A DNA stretch of 64,000 nucleotides from Saccoglossus kowalevskii. Its lineage: Eukaryota > Hemichordata > Enteropneusta > Harrimaniidae. Under the pieces are notes generated by a model that worked only from the letters and a program-made list of their open reading frames with translations, made no database searches and had not been told where the DNA came from. The position numbers and the translations under genes were made by a program. Location of the stretch: the NCBI RefSeq assembly GCF_000003605.2, contig NW_003147271.1:4558-68557 (forward strand). The letters run 5' to 3'. Shown here piece after piece: positions 1 through 12,200 of this stretch (the first letter of the stretch is position 1; every line of letters begins with the position of its first letter).

Positions 1-790
1 TTCATCACATGACATTAAAGAATAAAACTTATTTACAGATGGATTTGTATAAGACCAAATGGGAATGAGTCGCTTTCTAAGCATCTCGTATAGAGGACAT
101 ATCATAATGAAATGATATTCGTCCTCTACTTCCATCGTGTCACAGACTTGACAAAGTCTATAATTAATGTCAAGCCCCATGACCCTGCCGCCCTCTATTG
201 CCAATACATGACTGGAACATCTAAAGCATGATAATGTTCTTCTCAATTTAACATTACTAATAAATAATCTTCCCTCTGGAATAGCATTTTGAAATTACAA
301 TATGTACGTAGTTTGTCTTTTGTACACACCTTCGCTCTCCAATTTTGTCTAAAAATATCATTTGCCCTTGACATGAATTGACAGAGAAAGGCTTCAGGGT
401 CACCAGGACCCTGCCAAAACCACACTTCACCAAAACCAAACTCAAAAAGAATAGATTTTATGTTTGTTGCCCATGACCTGTCATTTTCATCAAGATTGAG
501 CGCAAGTTTATAAGCTTGCTTAGCAACTCTACTTGGATGCATGGTTAATAGTCTTAGCCAGTATTTCATACACCTTTTGACTGTATAATTATATATAGGG
601 TATCTACCACTCTCCGAGTACTGCAACGTCAGGTGTGGAAGACTTAACTCCTAAAAAAGCTTTGCAATATTTTAACTGGTCTCTTTCTACTAGATACCTA
701 TGATGTCCCCATATCTCTGATCCGTAACCAAAAATTGGTAAAATCATACCATCAAATAATTTAATGTGTGTTGTTTTTGTGGCTAATTAT
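1..790 (-). mobile_element. 5'-truncated, decayed LINE ORF2 3' portion
   Basis: On the minus strand three frames together match the C-terminal part of a non-LTR retrotransposon polyprotein: LFDGMILPIFGYGSEIWG (about 760-700), GRYPIYNYTVKRCMKYWLRL and FGFGEVWFWQG (626-243), then NVKLRRTLSCFRCSSH and a zinc-knuckle-like CQVCDTMEVEDEYHFIMICP (about 270-60). Two frameshifts separate these blocks (near 625 and near 270), so it is dead. The element starts at about 790 (5' truncation) and its 3' end lies beyond the left edge of the window. I cannot assign the clade. Confidence 0.85.
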
Positions 791-1104
791 TGCCTTCACT
801 GACTCACTAGGGCATGGACCAGAGATTGCATTGACACCAGAATCTGCATAGCTGACACAAAGGTGCACAGAATATTTTGTCGATGGACCTCAGATGGTCA
901 CTGGGATCAAGAAAAGAGGGGTAACAAAATTGTTTACCCCTCAGTGTTTCATTGCAATCTGACTGAAATAATCCCCTGGCACATATTGCTGGCGAAGTAT
1001 ATAGAGGTTACCATTGTCTGTTCGTACAAAGACGTGTCAGGAGAACCTCTGAAAAACATTCAACGTTTTATTAAAGCTATTTGACACGATCTGATCATTT
1101 ATAC

Positions 1105-1138
1105 CATGGAACTATAACTATGGGTTTATAGTTCCATG
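1105..1138. repeat. Perfect 13-bp stem hairpin
   Basis: CATGGAACTATAA (1105-1117) pairs with TTATAGTTCCATG (1126-1138) across an 8-base loop. No element boundary was recognised. Confidence 0.85.
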
Positions 1139-1406
1139 TTTATACTTAATAACCATGTGTGGTCATGTGACCTCATTAACAATGCACGCCTATCAATCTG
1201 AAACACTATTGCAGATGTTAAAACATTCAACCAGTGCTTGTAATAAAGATGCCGGATTGTTACCTTGGTTACATGAATCAACAGGAAAAAATGAAACTAT
1301 TTTTGGAGGAACAATATTTTGTCCTGTGATTGCTTACCCCTGGATAGAGTTCACACAAAAGGCCAATGGGACAAGGTGTGAGTCTATGAAATAGTCTCCA
1401 ATTCTT

Positions 1407-1420
1407 GCCACTAGAGGGTG
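1407..1420 (+). promoter_or_regulatory. CTCF-like motif downstream of TSC22
   Basis: GCCACTAGAGGGTG has one mismatch to the CTCF core. A weaker one (CCTCTAGAGGGCAC) is at 23492-23505. Confidence 0.3.
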
Positions 1421-2533
1421 TAAACCAAGACCCTGCATTGAATAGTATTTATTCTACCCCTGGAGGATGTATATTAGGAATCGAGTCATTGGACTGAAGA
1501 CATATTCCATTAACCGTATGATAACAACCAAGTTAGTATTCTGCTTTCAGAGAAAATTCCAAGAAATACTCCAGCTATTTATTAGCGTGTTCACAGCTGT
1601 TTCTCTGTGTCACCCGCATAACTTTAAGACAACATAAAAGAAAAAACAGATGTAATCACGTTAGCATGGCAAAATTGGGCTTAAGGTAGTTTGCTACAAT
1701 TAAAAACACTACTTGAAATCCAAACTGTAATGTAAAGGTGTAATGGTCAACTATGTTCCATGTTTAATTTCAAAATACATGTAGGTGATTGCAATATATT
1801 ATATACTGTATACTATACCGGTATATTATCACAATCATGATATTTGACATGGCCAAGCATTGTCACTGTTGATGATCGATTCCATCGAAAACATAAATTA
1901 GATTGCCAAAAGACAAGGTAATCTAAACCATACACAAAATAAAAGTTGCCAATAGTGGTACCAAATTTTTCTGGGTATCACAATTTCCAAATTCTCTTGG
2001 CAATTACTAGTACCGTATATCACACTATTTTGTGCTCCATTTCTTCACTGTCAATGTCATGTGAATAAATTTCCTGCAAATTTATACTTTTGAAAACAGT
2101 TGCCCTGAAAGATTTACAAAAAGAAATATTCAAAGAAACCTTAGAAAGAACTCCCGTGTTGAAGGTATCGGAGGCATGAGCCCGGGCATGAGGTACAAAC
2201 GAGGAATACTGTATTATGGCAAACAAAATCATTACAATGTATAGACTTGTCTTTAATATTGGAATATTACTCAATATCACATGACCCCGATTATACAAGG
2301 AGGATAATTAATATACATGGATTTCAACCCTGAAGTAATCAGATATGTGGATTAACTGGAAGCATCTATCTCCCTAGTTTCATTGAGTTCCAAACACCCC
2401 GGTCATAAGGAAATGTCCACGAGTCCCTGAAGACGTTTCGATTTACCTTTTAGCATTGGGCTGACTAAAAGATAATGGATGTGACCACAGTCACTATGCT
2501 TGAATCGTTATTGCAGTTTGAAACAAGTCTAAC

Positions 2534-2693
2534 GACTACGAACAAAACGCAATAGGAAAGAACGTTGTTATACCCCCAGTTTATATCACGAATCTTTCGT
2601 GCATCCAGTATCTGACTACGAACAAAACGCAATAGGGAAGAACGTTGTTATACTCCCAGTTTATATCACGAACCTTTCGTGCAACCAGTATCT
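2534..2693. repeat. Two-copy 80-bp tandem duplication
   Basis: GACTACGAACAAAACGCAAT recurs at 2534 and 2614, and both copies continue to CCAGTATCT with a few differences. This suggests a fairly recent local duplication. Confidence 0.9.
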
Positions 2694-4456
2694 GAAATAG
2701 TTGTTGCGCCCTCAACGGTAGAACATTTTCTGTTTGAGCCACCATAGAGGGCGAAGTAACTCGCGTAGACAATTACCATCAAGTATTGATGCAGTATTTT
2801 GATAACAGATACGAATTTTGCAATCAATTTTAGATCACAACACAACAGAAATGAAAAGATACATACATTAGACCATTTTTTTTAGTAATGTTTTTTTTTC
2901 ACCAAACTTAAATTACCAAAGATCAAATTTGAAAAATCTTTCGTTTTTGTACATTACCACAGATGGCGCTTTAACTTGAAATTATTCATATTGATCTCCA
3001 GGTCGAAAGCATGCAAGTTTCCTGAATCCTTCCACACACGATGTCAGTTAACTAAGAATTATGGGCAGTTCAGACGCATTTTGCAATCAAACACAAAAGG
3101 GCAAGGCACCAAACTAGTCAATATAATCCACTTGCAAGCCACTCTGAGCAATGCTGTTTCAGTTTTAACAACCACACCAATGGATCAGCATCTTGTGTTA
3201 CAAGGTTCAAGTGTGCAGATATCGGGAGGGGGGGGACTGCACAATTGTTTAAAAAGTTAAAACTTCAGGGAGCCTCACATTTCACAACATGAAATAAGTC
3301 ATACGCAAACAATTGTTAGGTTTTCAAGGCAATCTTGAGCCTGGCAGGCGTTCTTTTTTTCTCATTTAATTTTTCAGGAAAAAAAAACTTCAACAGCATA
3401 GCATTCACAAGTCACTAAAAAATATAACATCGCTTTTCTTATCAAGTTAGTGGCATTCATCACAATATTATTAAAGATTTTCTGATACAGAAAAATCACA
3501 GCGAACAATTATCATTACTTCTCTAATGGTTATGAAGGGGTAAAATGGAATAACTTTGAAACTGAACAATAGTGTGCCCCCTACCAAATTGTTATTTCTA
3601 AATTCAAAACGTCTCAGGAATTTGCTTTTTTTTTCCTGTGCATCAGCACACTAAGTAATCCAAGACTACTTGATTGATCAGACTATAACATGGCTACCAG
3701 GATTATAATCAATGTTTCTTTTTCCCAATGAACTGCTTCCACAAAGTACTTCGGTTTCATTTTGTGATTTCATTAGCAAAGACTAGATAGAGCAATAAAC
3801 TTCCCCTCTGTTTTGTTAATGGGGGGACATTCACAAAGCAAAATTGTGGAGATCACTATGTGCAGCAGGCACTCTTCAAGTAAATTAACAGCACCAAGAC
3901 AACTTGAAATGTTAACCAGCTACAAGAAAATACTGCTTTGAAATCCCTGCAAAAATGTTACTGCAAAGTTCACGAAAATGTCTGCTGCTCTCACTGCCTT
4001 GATGTACTGCTGTATAAAGTGTCATCTCCTTCAGTTTGAGACACAAATGCAACATTAAGGAAAGAGAATAGCTTTCTACACAGCACATATTGGCAGAATA
4101 AAAAAGAAAGTTTCTTGCATATACTCTGAATTTTTGTATATTAGTACCTGCACAATAAATTGATCACTTAAACACACACACCCTCACCCTCCAAGAAACA
4201 TTCTAAAGCAGTGAAAAACATGTGCATCACTTGTACAAAATTATGTGCAGGGCCCACTCAAATTCTAGCACCTTTATGATAAAACATTGAGTAAATCTCT
4301 TAAACATTCTATCAATACTACAATTCTAAACGGTGTTTCTTTACAGCAAAAACAAAATTTGAGTTCTGAAATATCTTGCTTTTCATTATTGCTTATTGCA
4401 ACAAAAGCTCAGGATTATGGACATATATTACAAGGGGACTAAAAAAAATGAATAAT

Positions 4457-5918
4457 TTTATTACATCTATGGAGCATAGAGGGTGGCACCTATACTACAG
4501 GTGAAGAAGCAGCAGACTGTAAAGGGAGAGGGGAACAGCATATTTACTGTAAGCAAACTATTTACAAGGTGGTAGCTGAAATTAACATCGAAAATTGACA
4601 CGGCTAAAAAGTACAAATTTAAATTCCTAGTTAAATTAGCATCTGAATGGGATGCCTTGATAAATTCTTAGACTAAGGATTTCATGTGTAAAGTGCTGCA
4701 AGTAAATACTTTACTTTCAGAAAGGCTCTATACCATATAGTAGTTTGCAATATTATTAATGTTACTTACCTACAAAGCTCAGACACATAGTTTTGAATTT
4801 CATTGTAAATAGACTAAAAGCTTGACAGAATTTAAGAAATTAACTGTGTTTCTTTCATCCTGGACTGTGTACAGATTCCTATGAACATGTTAACTGGATC
4901 TAAACATTGGCCTCACAAGGAAGAAAAGTACAACTTGCATTAACAACTAATGGACGTGTGTAGACTGAATGCTGCTAAATTATTGCTTTCTCACTTTCTG
5001 GCGAATGAAAAGAATTTACTACATCACTAATGTTGCTGATTTCAGAAAAATGCGAGCAATAGATGCTGAAATTACGCACAACGCTTGTCAAGTGTCACAT
5101 GGCAAACCATCACACAGGTGACACACACAATGTTTGAAAAACTGGAAAGGCACAACGTTAATCAACTACTACAGGGATAATAAAATAGTCTTTAAAAAAA
5201 AATGTAACTGGAGACGGATGACTTTCCACAAGATGAACTCAATCTGGAACTCTGGATAACATTTTAAATGCATAATATATTTACATGAACAAAGTTGCTT
5301 TGTTAGCCAGAAATAATGTCACGTCTTAATTTCTAACATCTACCGTCCAAATTCTATAGTTTATAATGCTACGACTGGTGAGAGGTACACATGGTTTCCC
5401 CCAACCATCAACAAATGGTGTACCATCTCAAACTGCAAACGCATAATACCCTGAATGTATTAAATAATTTCCAAAATTGACTTCTATGACACCCATTTTC
5501 TTGTAATATTAAAGAAACTTCAAAAGAAATTATTCAGCCTCCTCACTCCCCCTTCCCCATTGCAAAAAAGGTTCAAAAAATACAATCACTCTGTAAAATT
5601 TTAAGCATTTGTTTTCTCACAACTTCTCACATTTGGAGCACACAGACTTAAGTGACCAATTCAACGGAAAAAGTACACAACTTGATAAATAAGTATCTAC
5701 AACCATCTTGCTGCTGCTACTTAGTTCACAGAAAACATTCAGGAAGATGCACAGAGTGATTGGCAGAAGTAGCAGCATGTGATGAATTAAGTTGATAAGC
5801 AAAGTAGCATTACTTCAATGGAAGGGAGAGTTTAATCTGTGTGCTCCCAATGTTCCCTTTATGTACAATCTGTATCTACCTAACTACAGCTACATTTCTA
5901 TCTACACACAAGTCTATG
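4457..5918 (-). other. Probable 3' UTR of TSC22, ending near a polyadenylation signal
   Basis: Below the stop at 5919 the sequence is unique, AT-rich and free of recognisable transposons. The first good AATAAA on the minus strand is at 4462-4457, followed downstream by a T-rich stretch. Several ATTTA pentamers (TAAAT on the plus strand, e.g. near 4617 and 5268) could act as AU-rich stability elements. An AG|GTAAGT donor-like site near 4766 may be chance. The true end needs transcript data. Confidence 0.4.
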
Positions 5919-6230
5919 CTATGACTGCGTAGCTGACTGTGTTGCTACTATTAAACTTGGCTGCTCTACTGGCGTTTTTGACTGTGTTGCTGTCGATTGC
6001 ATTTGGGGCTGCTGTTGAGCTGGATTTGTTGGTGGCTGCTGCTGCTGCTGCTGCTGCTGCTGTACCGGCCCTGGGGTTTGTTGAGCAGTTACCACTTGTA
6101 CCTGTTGCTGTCGTAGCAATGTATTTTCCTTCTCCAGTTGAGAGTTCCTCTCCAACAGTTCCTTTATTTGCTCCTTCAGTACTTCTACTTCTTCTCTCAC
6201 AGCATACATAAGGTGACTTTTCACAAGGTC
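5919..6230 (-). CDS. TSC22D1: TSC22 common last exon: TSC box, leucine zipper, Gln-rich tail
   Basis: The acceptor CATAG precedes GAC, and reading starts in phase 0 with [20 protein letters not shown]. This is the second half of the TSC box and one of the best-conserved stretches of the family. It continues into a short zipper (heptad-spaced leucines in [17 protein letters not shown]). The C-terminal ~60 residues are disordered: [10 protein letters not shown], nine consecutive glutamines all written CAG (6036-6062), a [11 protein letters not shown] stretch and a Ser/Thr/Gln end (ATQSATQS) with TAG at 5919. The pure CAG tract may vary in length between individuals. The exon holds 103 residues plus stop. 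Confidence 0.96.
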   Translation of the reverse strand, partial: DLVKSHLMYAVREEVEVLKEQIKELLERNSQLEKENTLLRQQQVQVVTAQQTPGPVQQQQQQQQQPPTNPAQQQPQMQSTATQSKTPVEQPSLIVATQSATQS

Positions 6231-9200
6231 CTATGTCAATGCAAGCAAATTAACAATTAGATAAGTGTTGTCTCAAATATTTCATTTCTTATTAAAAATG
6301 AATAATGAAGAGTTAATAGTGATGTGACAAATCAAGCAGAACATTAGTTAGTATAATACAAAAAATAAAATAATAAAGCGCCCAATAACAGTTTATTTAA
6401 TATTTTGAACAAATTTTGAATACCTGTCTAACGGGAAATAATTGTCACATCACAATGTAGATTAATTTGTTTGAGGAATTGAATCGACAAAATCAATTAC
6501 AAGAAGATATTTTCAATGCCATGCCAATTAGCTATGTCCTTGTATGGTCATTGCATTGACCACAGCCCCTTCGTCCCTCAATAACAAGTTCAATAAAGCA
6601 TTGAGAGCGAGTACTCGACAAACAACATTGAATGGAATTCCACATCCTTGCAAACAAGGTTACCAGAGGACACTGACCGGGCAAAATCACAAAATGATGC
6701 AAACTGTATACGAAAGATGGACGTGGGTGTCATTCATTAATAAGAAATAAATTAGTTTTAATAATGCATGTAATGAAAGAATAATAATACGACTGAAGTT
6801 ATAATGAATGAGAGAAGCTAATTCATCAATGAGCGTTGTATACACACAAAACATCCCTACATTCATTTCATTTGGGATGTTCCAGACTTTGTACACACTG
6901 AATGTAGACACTGTTGAATTATTGATATACTTTAGTCACTAGTATTTTTTGTTATTTTTGCATCATTCCAGCTAAATCATCAATACATTTATCACCTATG
7001 TTCACTGCTTCATTGTCTATTACATGCCCAACATCCTACTGCAGCCCTAGCCAATCTTTTCAAAACAATGGACAGGAAAATTACTTTTTTTCAGTGGCAT
7101 ACATGTATATACAATACATGTTGGGTGGGGTGGGGTGTGGTGGTGTGGCCCATAGAAGTTTATCAAAACTAGACAATGCATAATGTCAATATTATTACTT
7201 TAATGAATTTTTAATAAATTTATTCATAATACTGTAGGCCTCTGGCCTCAAGGTATACTCATGTAATTACAGAGGACAATGTCATTTTACAGTGACTGAA
7301 AAAGAACAAGAAAATATGAAAAGAACATGAACTGTCAGCCCAAAATAATTGTATTACGTTTTTTTGTGGAGATAAAAATAAATTTAGAAATATCACGCAA
7401 GATTACTGCATTTTGTAATTGTAATTGTAATAGCGATATAAATTTTTCGGGTGAGGGGAGTGTATAATAATAACTTGGGATGTATTTAGATCTCAACTCT
7501 TGGTGAAACGGACAGATAATGCAAAAATGGTACTCGTCCTCTACACAATTGGTATTACATAAAACACAAACTTTCTGTGCGTGTATTATGGAATTTTCTA
7601 TCAGTTTCAATACGTAGACAATGGGCAGAAATTCTTAAGCGACACAATATTATTATATTATTATTATTAAGTATGGACTCATAAAATATAGCTTCTAAGT
7701 GGTGGGTAATTATCTGTTTTCACAGTGACTCACTGATGATCATCTGGTATTTGTGAATTATGAATAAAGCACAGCATGAATGCAATGTGCACAGGTTATA
7801 AAGGAAAGAAATGGATTTTGTAGCTACTGGTAATACAACATTACTGTAGGCGTCATTCCAGAATCTTTCTCAAAAAATGAGCACGAATGATTACCAAGTA
7901 ATATCAATAATATAATTGTCAAAATCCAAGTCAATTAAGTGTTTGTTTTTCAGAAATGATTCTCTAATGCTGTACACGATAATTGACATTTAATTTTTTT
8001 TACAAAGCTTTTATTTCCTTTTATTCAAATGAATTTGATTAATTGCAAAATGTACATATAATTCATTTTGTGTTCACTTCTAATACTATAATCAGACCAC
8101 ACATTACGTGGATGTACATGCATGTACACAATGGCGTATTGAAGTAGCTGAAATAATATAGGCTGGTGGTACATAAGTGGGATTTTTAAGACATTGGTCA
8201 TGAATTTATTTTTAGAGGAAAGTTATAAACCACAGTGGCCGTCTGTTGGCTGCCTGATTGAGACAGGGATAAAATATCAAAGGGGAAAATATACATATGC
8301 GTAATAAAGCTAAAAATACCACCATATAAACAAGTTATTTTTAGATAGCCAGGAAAACAAGTTGTTGCGCAGGCAATGACGGTTGAAAATGCTTAGTATA
8401 TGACGTCAACAACAGCCAACTTTGACGTCCTGCTATGCAATCAACAGAAATGCAAGTTCTATTAATCTTTACAAAACTGTAAAATCCTCATTTTAATGTA
8501 TATGCCCTTCCTTAAGGACACCTTTTACTGTGAAAGGTTTAATTATTCACTGGGTTTTAATTTTGTTTATTTCGCTGACTGGAAAATGCGCTAAATTAAA
8601 ACCCAGTGAATATATAAAATTTAGCATACTACACATTATCTAAATGATAAAACCGTGAATTTAAAACCCACTGAATATGCCTGAAATGGTAAATCAGCGA
8701 AATTTAAACCCAGTGAAAATTATTCATTTTACAGTATCTAAAGGGACAGACAATTGAATTGGGAGGAGGGCTGGGAGTTAAGTTAGGGTCAGGGGTACAA
8801 AAAGAATTCTTTCCAATATATATATATATAAATGATTTGCACAGGAGTTTTATCATCTGCCATCTAAGAATTGGTAATTGTTAACCAAAAGTCCCAATAT
8901 AAACAATGCTTGAAACCAAATCATGATTACCAGACTATAAAGCATGATGCATTTGCAATCAAGTTTTTGTCAAAAATGCTAAAAATACAATAAATCGTTT
9001 AAAAAAATATGCAATATTAGCTAACAATTAACACAAAAAGCGAGACTGCAGCAAACACCAATAAAAAATGGAATAAATCAATGTGTTTGAAGGTTGACAC
9101 TGATTATACCCATCCATGGTTGCATGCATGGTACTGAGATAGCAGGGTCATAAAATACAACATTACATAATTTAACACATGCACACAAGATTACATAACC

Positions 9201-12200
9201 CTTTTAAAAGGTAGAGAATAAAAACAAGAATTATAGACAGTAGATTGAATCAGTATCAATCCTATTCACAATTAAATTGTCTTCCTTTTCAGCACCACAA
9301 ACAGTTAATGAGCTTGAATGTCATGTGTCAATATGTTTGTTTACATAACTGTCAACAAACACAGCATAAAAAGCATGTAAATTTAAATGGCATGATAGAA
9401 ATGAAATCTACAATACTCACCATAGCTTGTTCAATTTTATTATCAATCGCTCCCACGCTAGCACCTGAAGCACTGCAAAGAAGATCAGAGAAATTCCATT
9501 TTAGCAATTTTTCCAAAGCCGTAGCCAGTTCATATTTTTCTGGCTTTCGAGCAGCATTCTCTATAGTTTTCTTCTCATGTTTGAGAGAGCTACGTCTGGT
9601 TTTGGTGGCTGCCGCCGTTGATAGTTTTCCCATTGACAAGGAGGAAATGAAAATTGTAATAATTTCCCTGTTGAATATATGCTGTGTAACTGTAATGGTA
9701 AACAGTACTACTGCAATTGCAGTGAGATGTGCAGCGAGTTAATCAGGTCAGTATGTTCATTTGGAATATCACATATGTTGTACAGGTCAACGGCTGTCAG
9801 GATGTCAACAAATTGCAAGGACAGGGAGGGATTACATCCAAAGGGTGACTGAATTCAGTTGCCGCCTGAACTGTGAATGACATCAGGTTGAAATCAACAT
9901 GGAAAATTCCAGAAAATGATAATGAGGTCCCAATCATTCAAAAGCCTATACATATGCAGATGAGGAATTCACTAAGGTGTGGCTCACCATGGTAACAATC
10001 AAAGGACTCAACCATTACATACACACAGGGAGGGGTTCAAGTTTGATTGGGAAAAGGGTACTTTTACCCATTTTTAAAAAAACACAGTGGAGGGGGTAAA
10101 CAAATATTGCTTAATTGTTTGCCATTTAATAGCAAATGAGATCCTGTAAAAAAAAAAAGAAGAAATAAACAGACAGCAAAAAAACTTATAGCAAAACGTG
10201 ACAAAAATGAGTGGGCGTATGATATGGGATGAAGAGAGTTGCAAACAGGAAATTACATCAAGTAAAATATACATCAATCTGATTAAAATCTGATGTAGTG
10301 TACGGGCTTTAATTATTTTGGCTATAAACTTATTTTAATTTTATTTTTTATTACTTTTGTTATTAATGCCCTTTTATTTTATTTTATTTTATTTTATTAT
10401 TTTACTTTGATTTTGATTTTGTGATTTTTTTAATTCCGCCCTACCTACATCTGAGCCGATGCCTATGTAACGAGATTTCAACGAGACCCACTATCGACGA
10501 TTTTAGTCAACGAATCACATACCTCCTTCTATAGCGCACATGATGAAGTCACCGGGCGGAGTTGGGTGGCAAACACACTCAAATAAAATGGCGGATTATA
10601 CCGACGTTAATATTGTGGCTCGAATGGTTCGACTTTAGATCGTTATTTTGCATAGTTATTCTGGGAGTGACGATTTTGTTTCCGCCGTTTCGACCGAACA
10701 CCAGTGTCTTTTTCCAGTCGCCTGCCCTGGAGACGGGTGATGTTTTGTTGAAGATCGNNNNNNNNNNNNNNNNNNNNNNNNNNNNNNNNNNNNNNNNNNN
10801 NNNNNNNNNNNNNNNNNNNNNNNNNNNNNNNNNNNNNNNNNNNNNNNNNGGTTGGCGAAGATGTATCTGGAAGTGTACACATTTGTTGGAAGTGAAAAAA
10901 ATATTCAATGTAATGACAAAAATTGTAAAATGCTGTGGAATTTCTTTTGCAAATAAAAATATACTAGCAATTTTCTATTAATGGTTTATTCAAGTGGGCA
11001 CAATATAATGTACAGAAAGATTGCCCGTAGAGTATCGCTACACTGAAGAGTAAGCAACCGACAGCCTGTATAAAAGGGGGGCTGTGATTGGCTGTTACTT
11101 ATGCGAGATTTGAACGGGACTTACATAGGCGTCGGATCAGATGTAGGTAGGGCAGAATTAAAAAAAAATCACAAAATCAAAATCAAAGTAAAATAATAAA
11201 ATAAAACGGCATTAATAACAAAAGTAATAAAAAAATAAAATTAAAATAAGTTTATAGCCACAATAATTAAAGCCCGTACACTACATCAGATTTTAATCAG
11301 ATTGAATATACATTAGAGAAACAAGTCACTTTGTCTTGAATTGAAACTGATGCACTTTTTATTAAAAGTTGTATTTATACAATTTTCGTTTCCTTTTCTG
11401 GTAATTAAACAAATGGATTTTTTGTTCCAAACATAGATGGGAAGTGTAGTACATATTATTCAAGGTGTCACTGAAAAGAAAATTACGAGTTGTTTTTTTT
11501 AAATTGCTTCAGACACAGCCAAATTCTGTTCATACAAGCCATGAACAAACAAGACAGAACACTTAGTAAATTCTCCCTTATTGAGAATTAATTTTAGACC
11601 AGACAGTGGAACTGACTATCTGATAACTATTTTAAAGCAGGGCAATAATAGTTTTAATCAATATTTAATTGCTTTAAATATGACGTGCCTTGACTTAGAT
11701 ATTGGCAGGTTATTTTTAGTTTGTTGGATCAAACATTACCATTTTATCTCCTCATTTGACTCAATAGAAGAGCCAAATAGTTTATGTAAATGTTACCCAA
11801 ATATATTCCATGTATAACCACGACGTTAAATTGAAGGAAATGCTTTCTCAGTATTCTATGAATACAAAATCAGAGATGGTACAGAATAAAATTAACTGAG
11901 GGGCATCTTGGTATTCTAATGTACAGTTATCTTGTTAAAACAACGTTCAGTAATTTCCTCAATAATCATAAAAGGCAATCAAACCAAGAGACTGTATGAC
12001 GTAGATGAGGAACCAGGTAGTAAGTACTGTAAAATCTGTATTAGAAACCGCGGCTTCTATTAAAATGGTACAATGCAATAGAGGGGATGTGGCTTCTATT
12101 AGAGCACCTACACATATGAGAAATGATGAATTTTTGGTTCTCAATTATTGAAAAAGAATGGGTGCGACTTTTATTAGGGATGCGGCTTCTAATACAGATT

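Larger units (their letters stand above)
791..4456. other. Downstream flank of TSC22, no gene seen
   Basis: Between the LINE fragment and the probable 3' UTR there is unique AT-rich sequence with the hairpin at 1105-1138, the CTCF-like site at 1407 and the duplication at 2534-2693. Open frames on the plus strand at 863-1084, 1155-1394 and 2976-3260 show no family resemblance. Confidence 0.6.
6231..9420 (-). other. TSC22 intron between the two common exons
   Basis: This 3.2-kb intron contains the LINE fragment 7190-7645, the family B MITE 8528-8734 and the CRE at 8401. The rest is AT-rich with nothing recognised. A G-rich stretch at 7120-7150 (GGGTGGGGTGGGG) could form a quadruplex. Confidence 0.85.

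Noticed and set aside
5939-6211. 90-codon plus-strand frame opposite the last TSC22 exon, with poly-Ala and poly-Leu
   Set aside because: It is the antisense shadow of the CAG-rich coding exon.
10562-10981. 139-codon plus-strand frame and minus-strand counterparts
   Set aside because: They cross an N gap inside a transposon; only about 60 real codons flank each side and no domain is seen.
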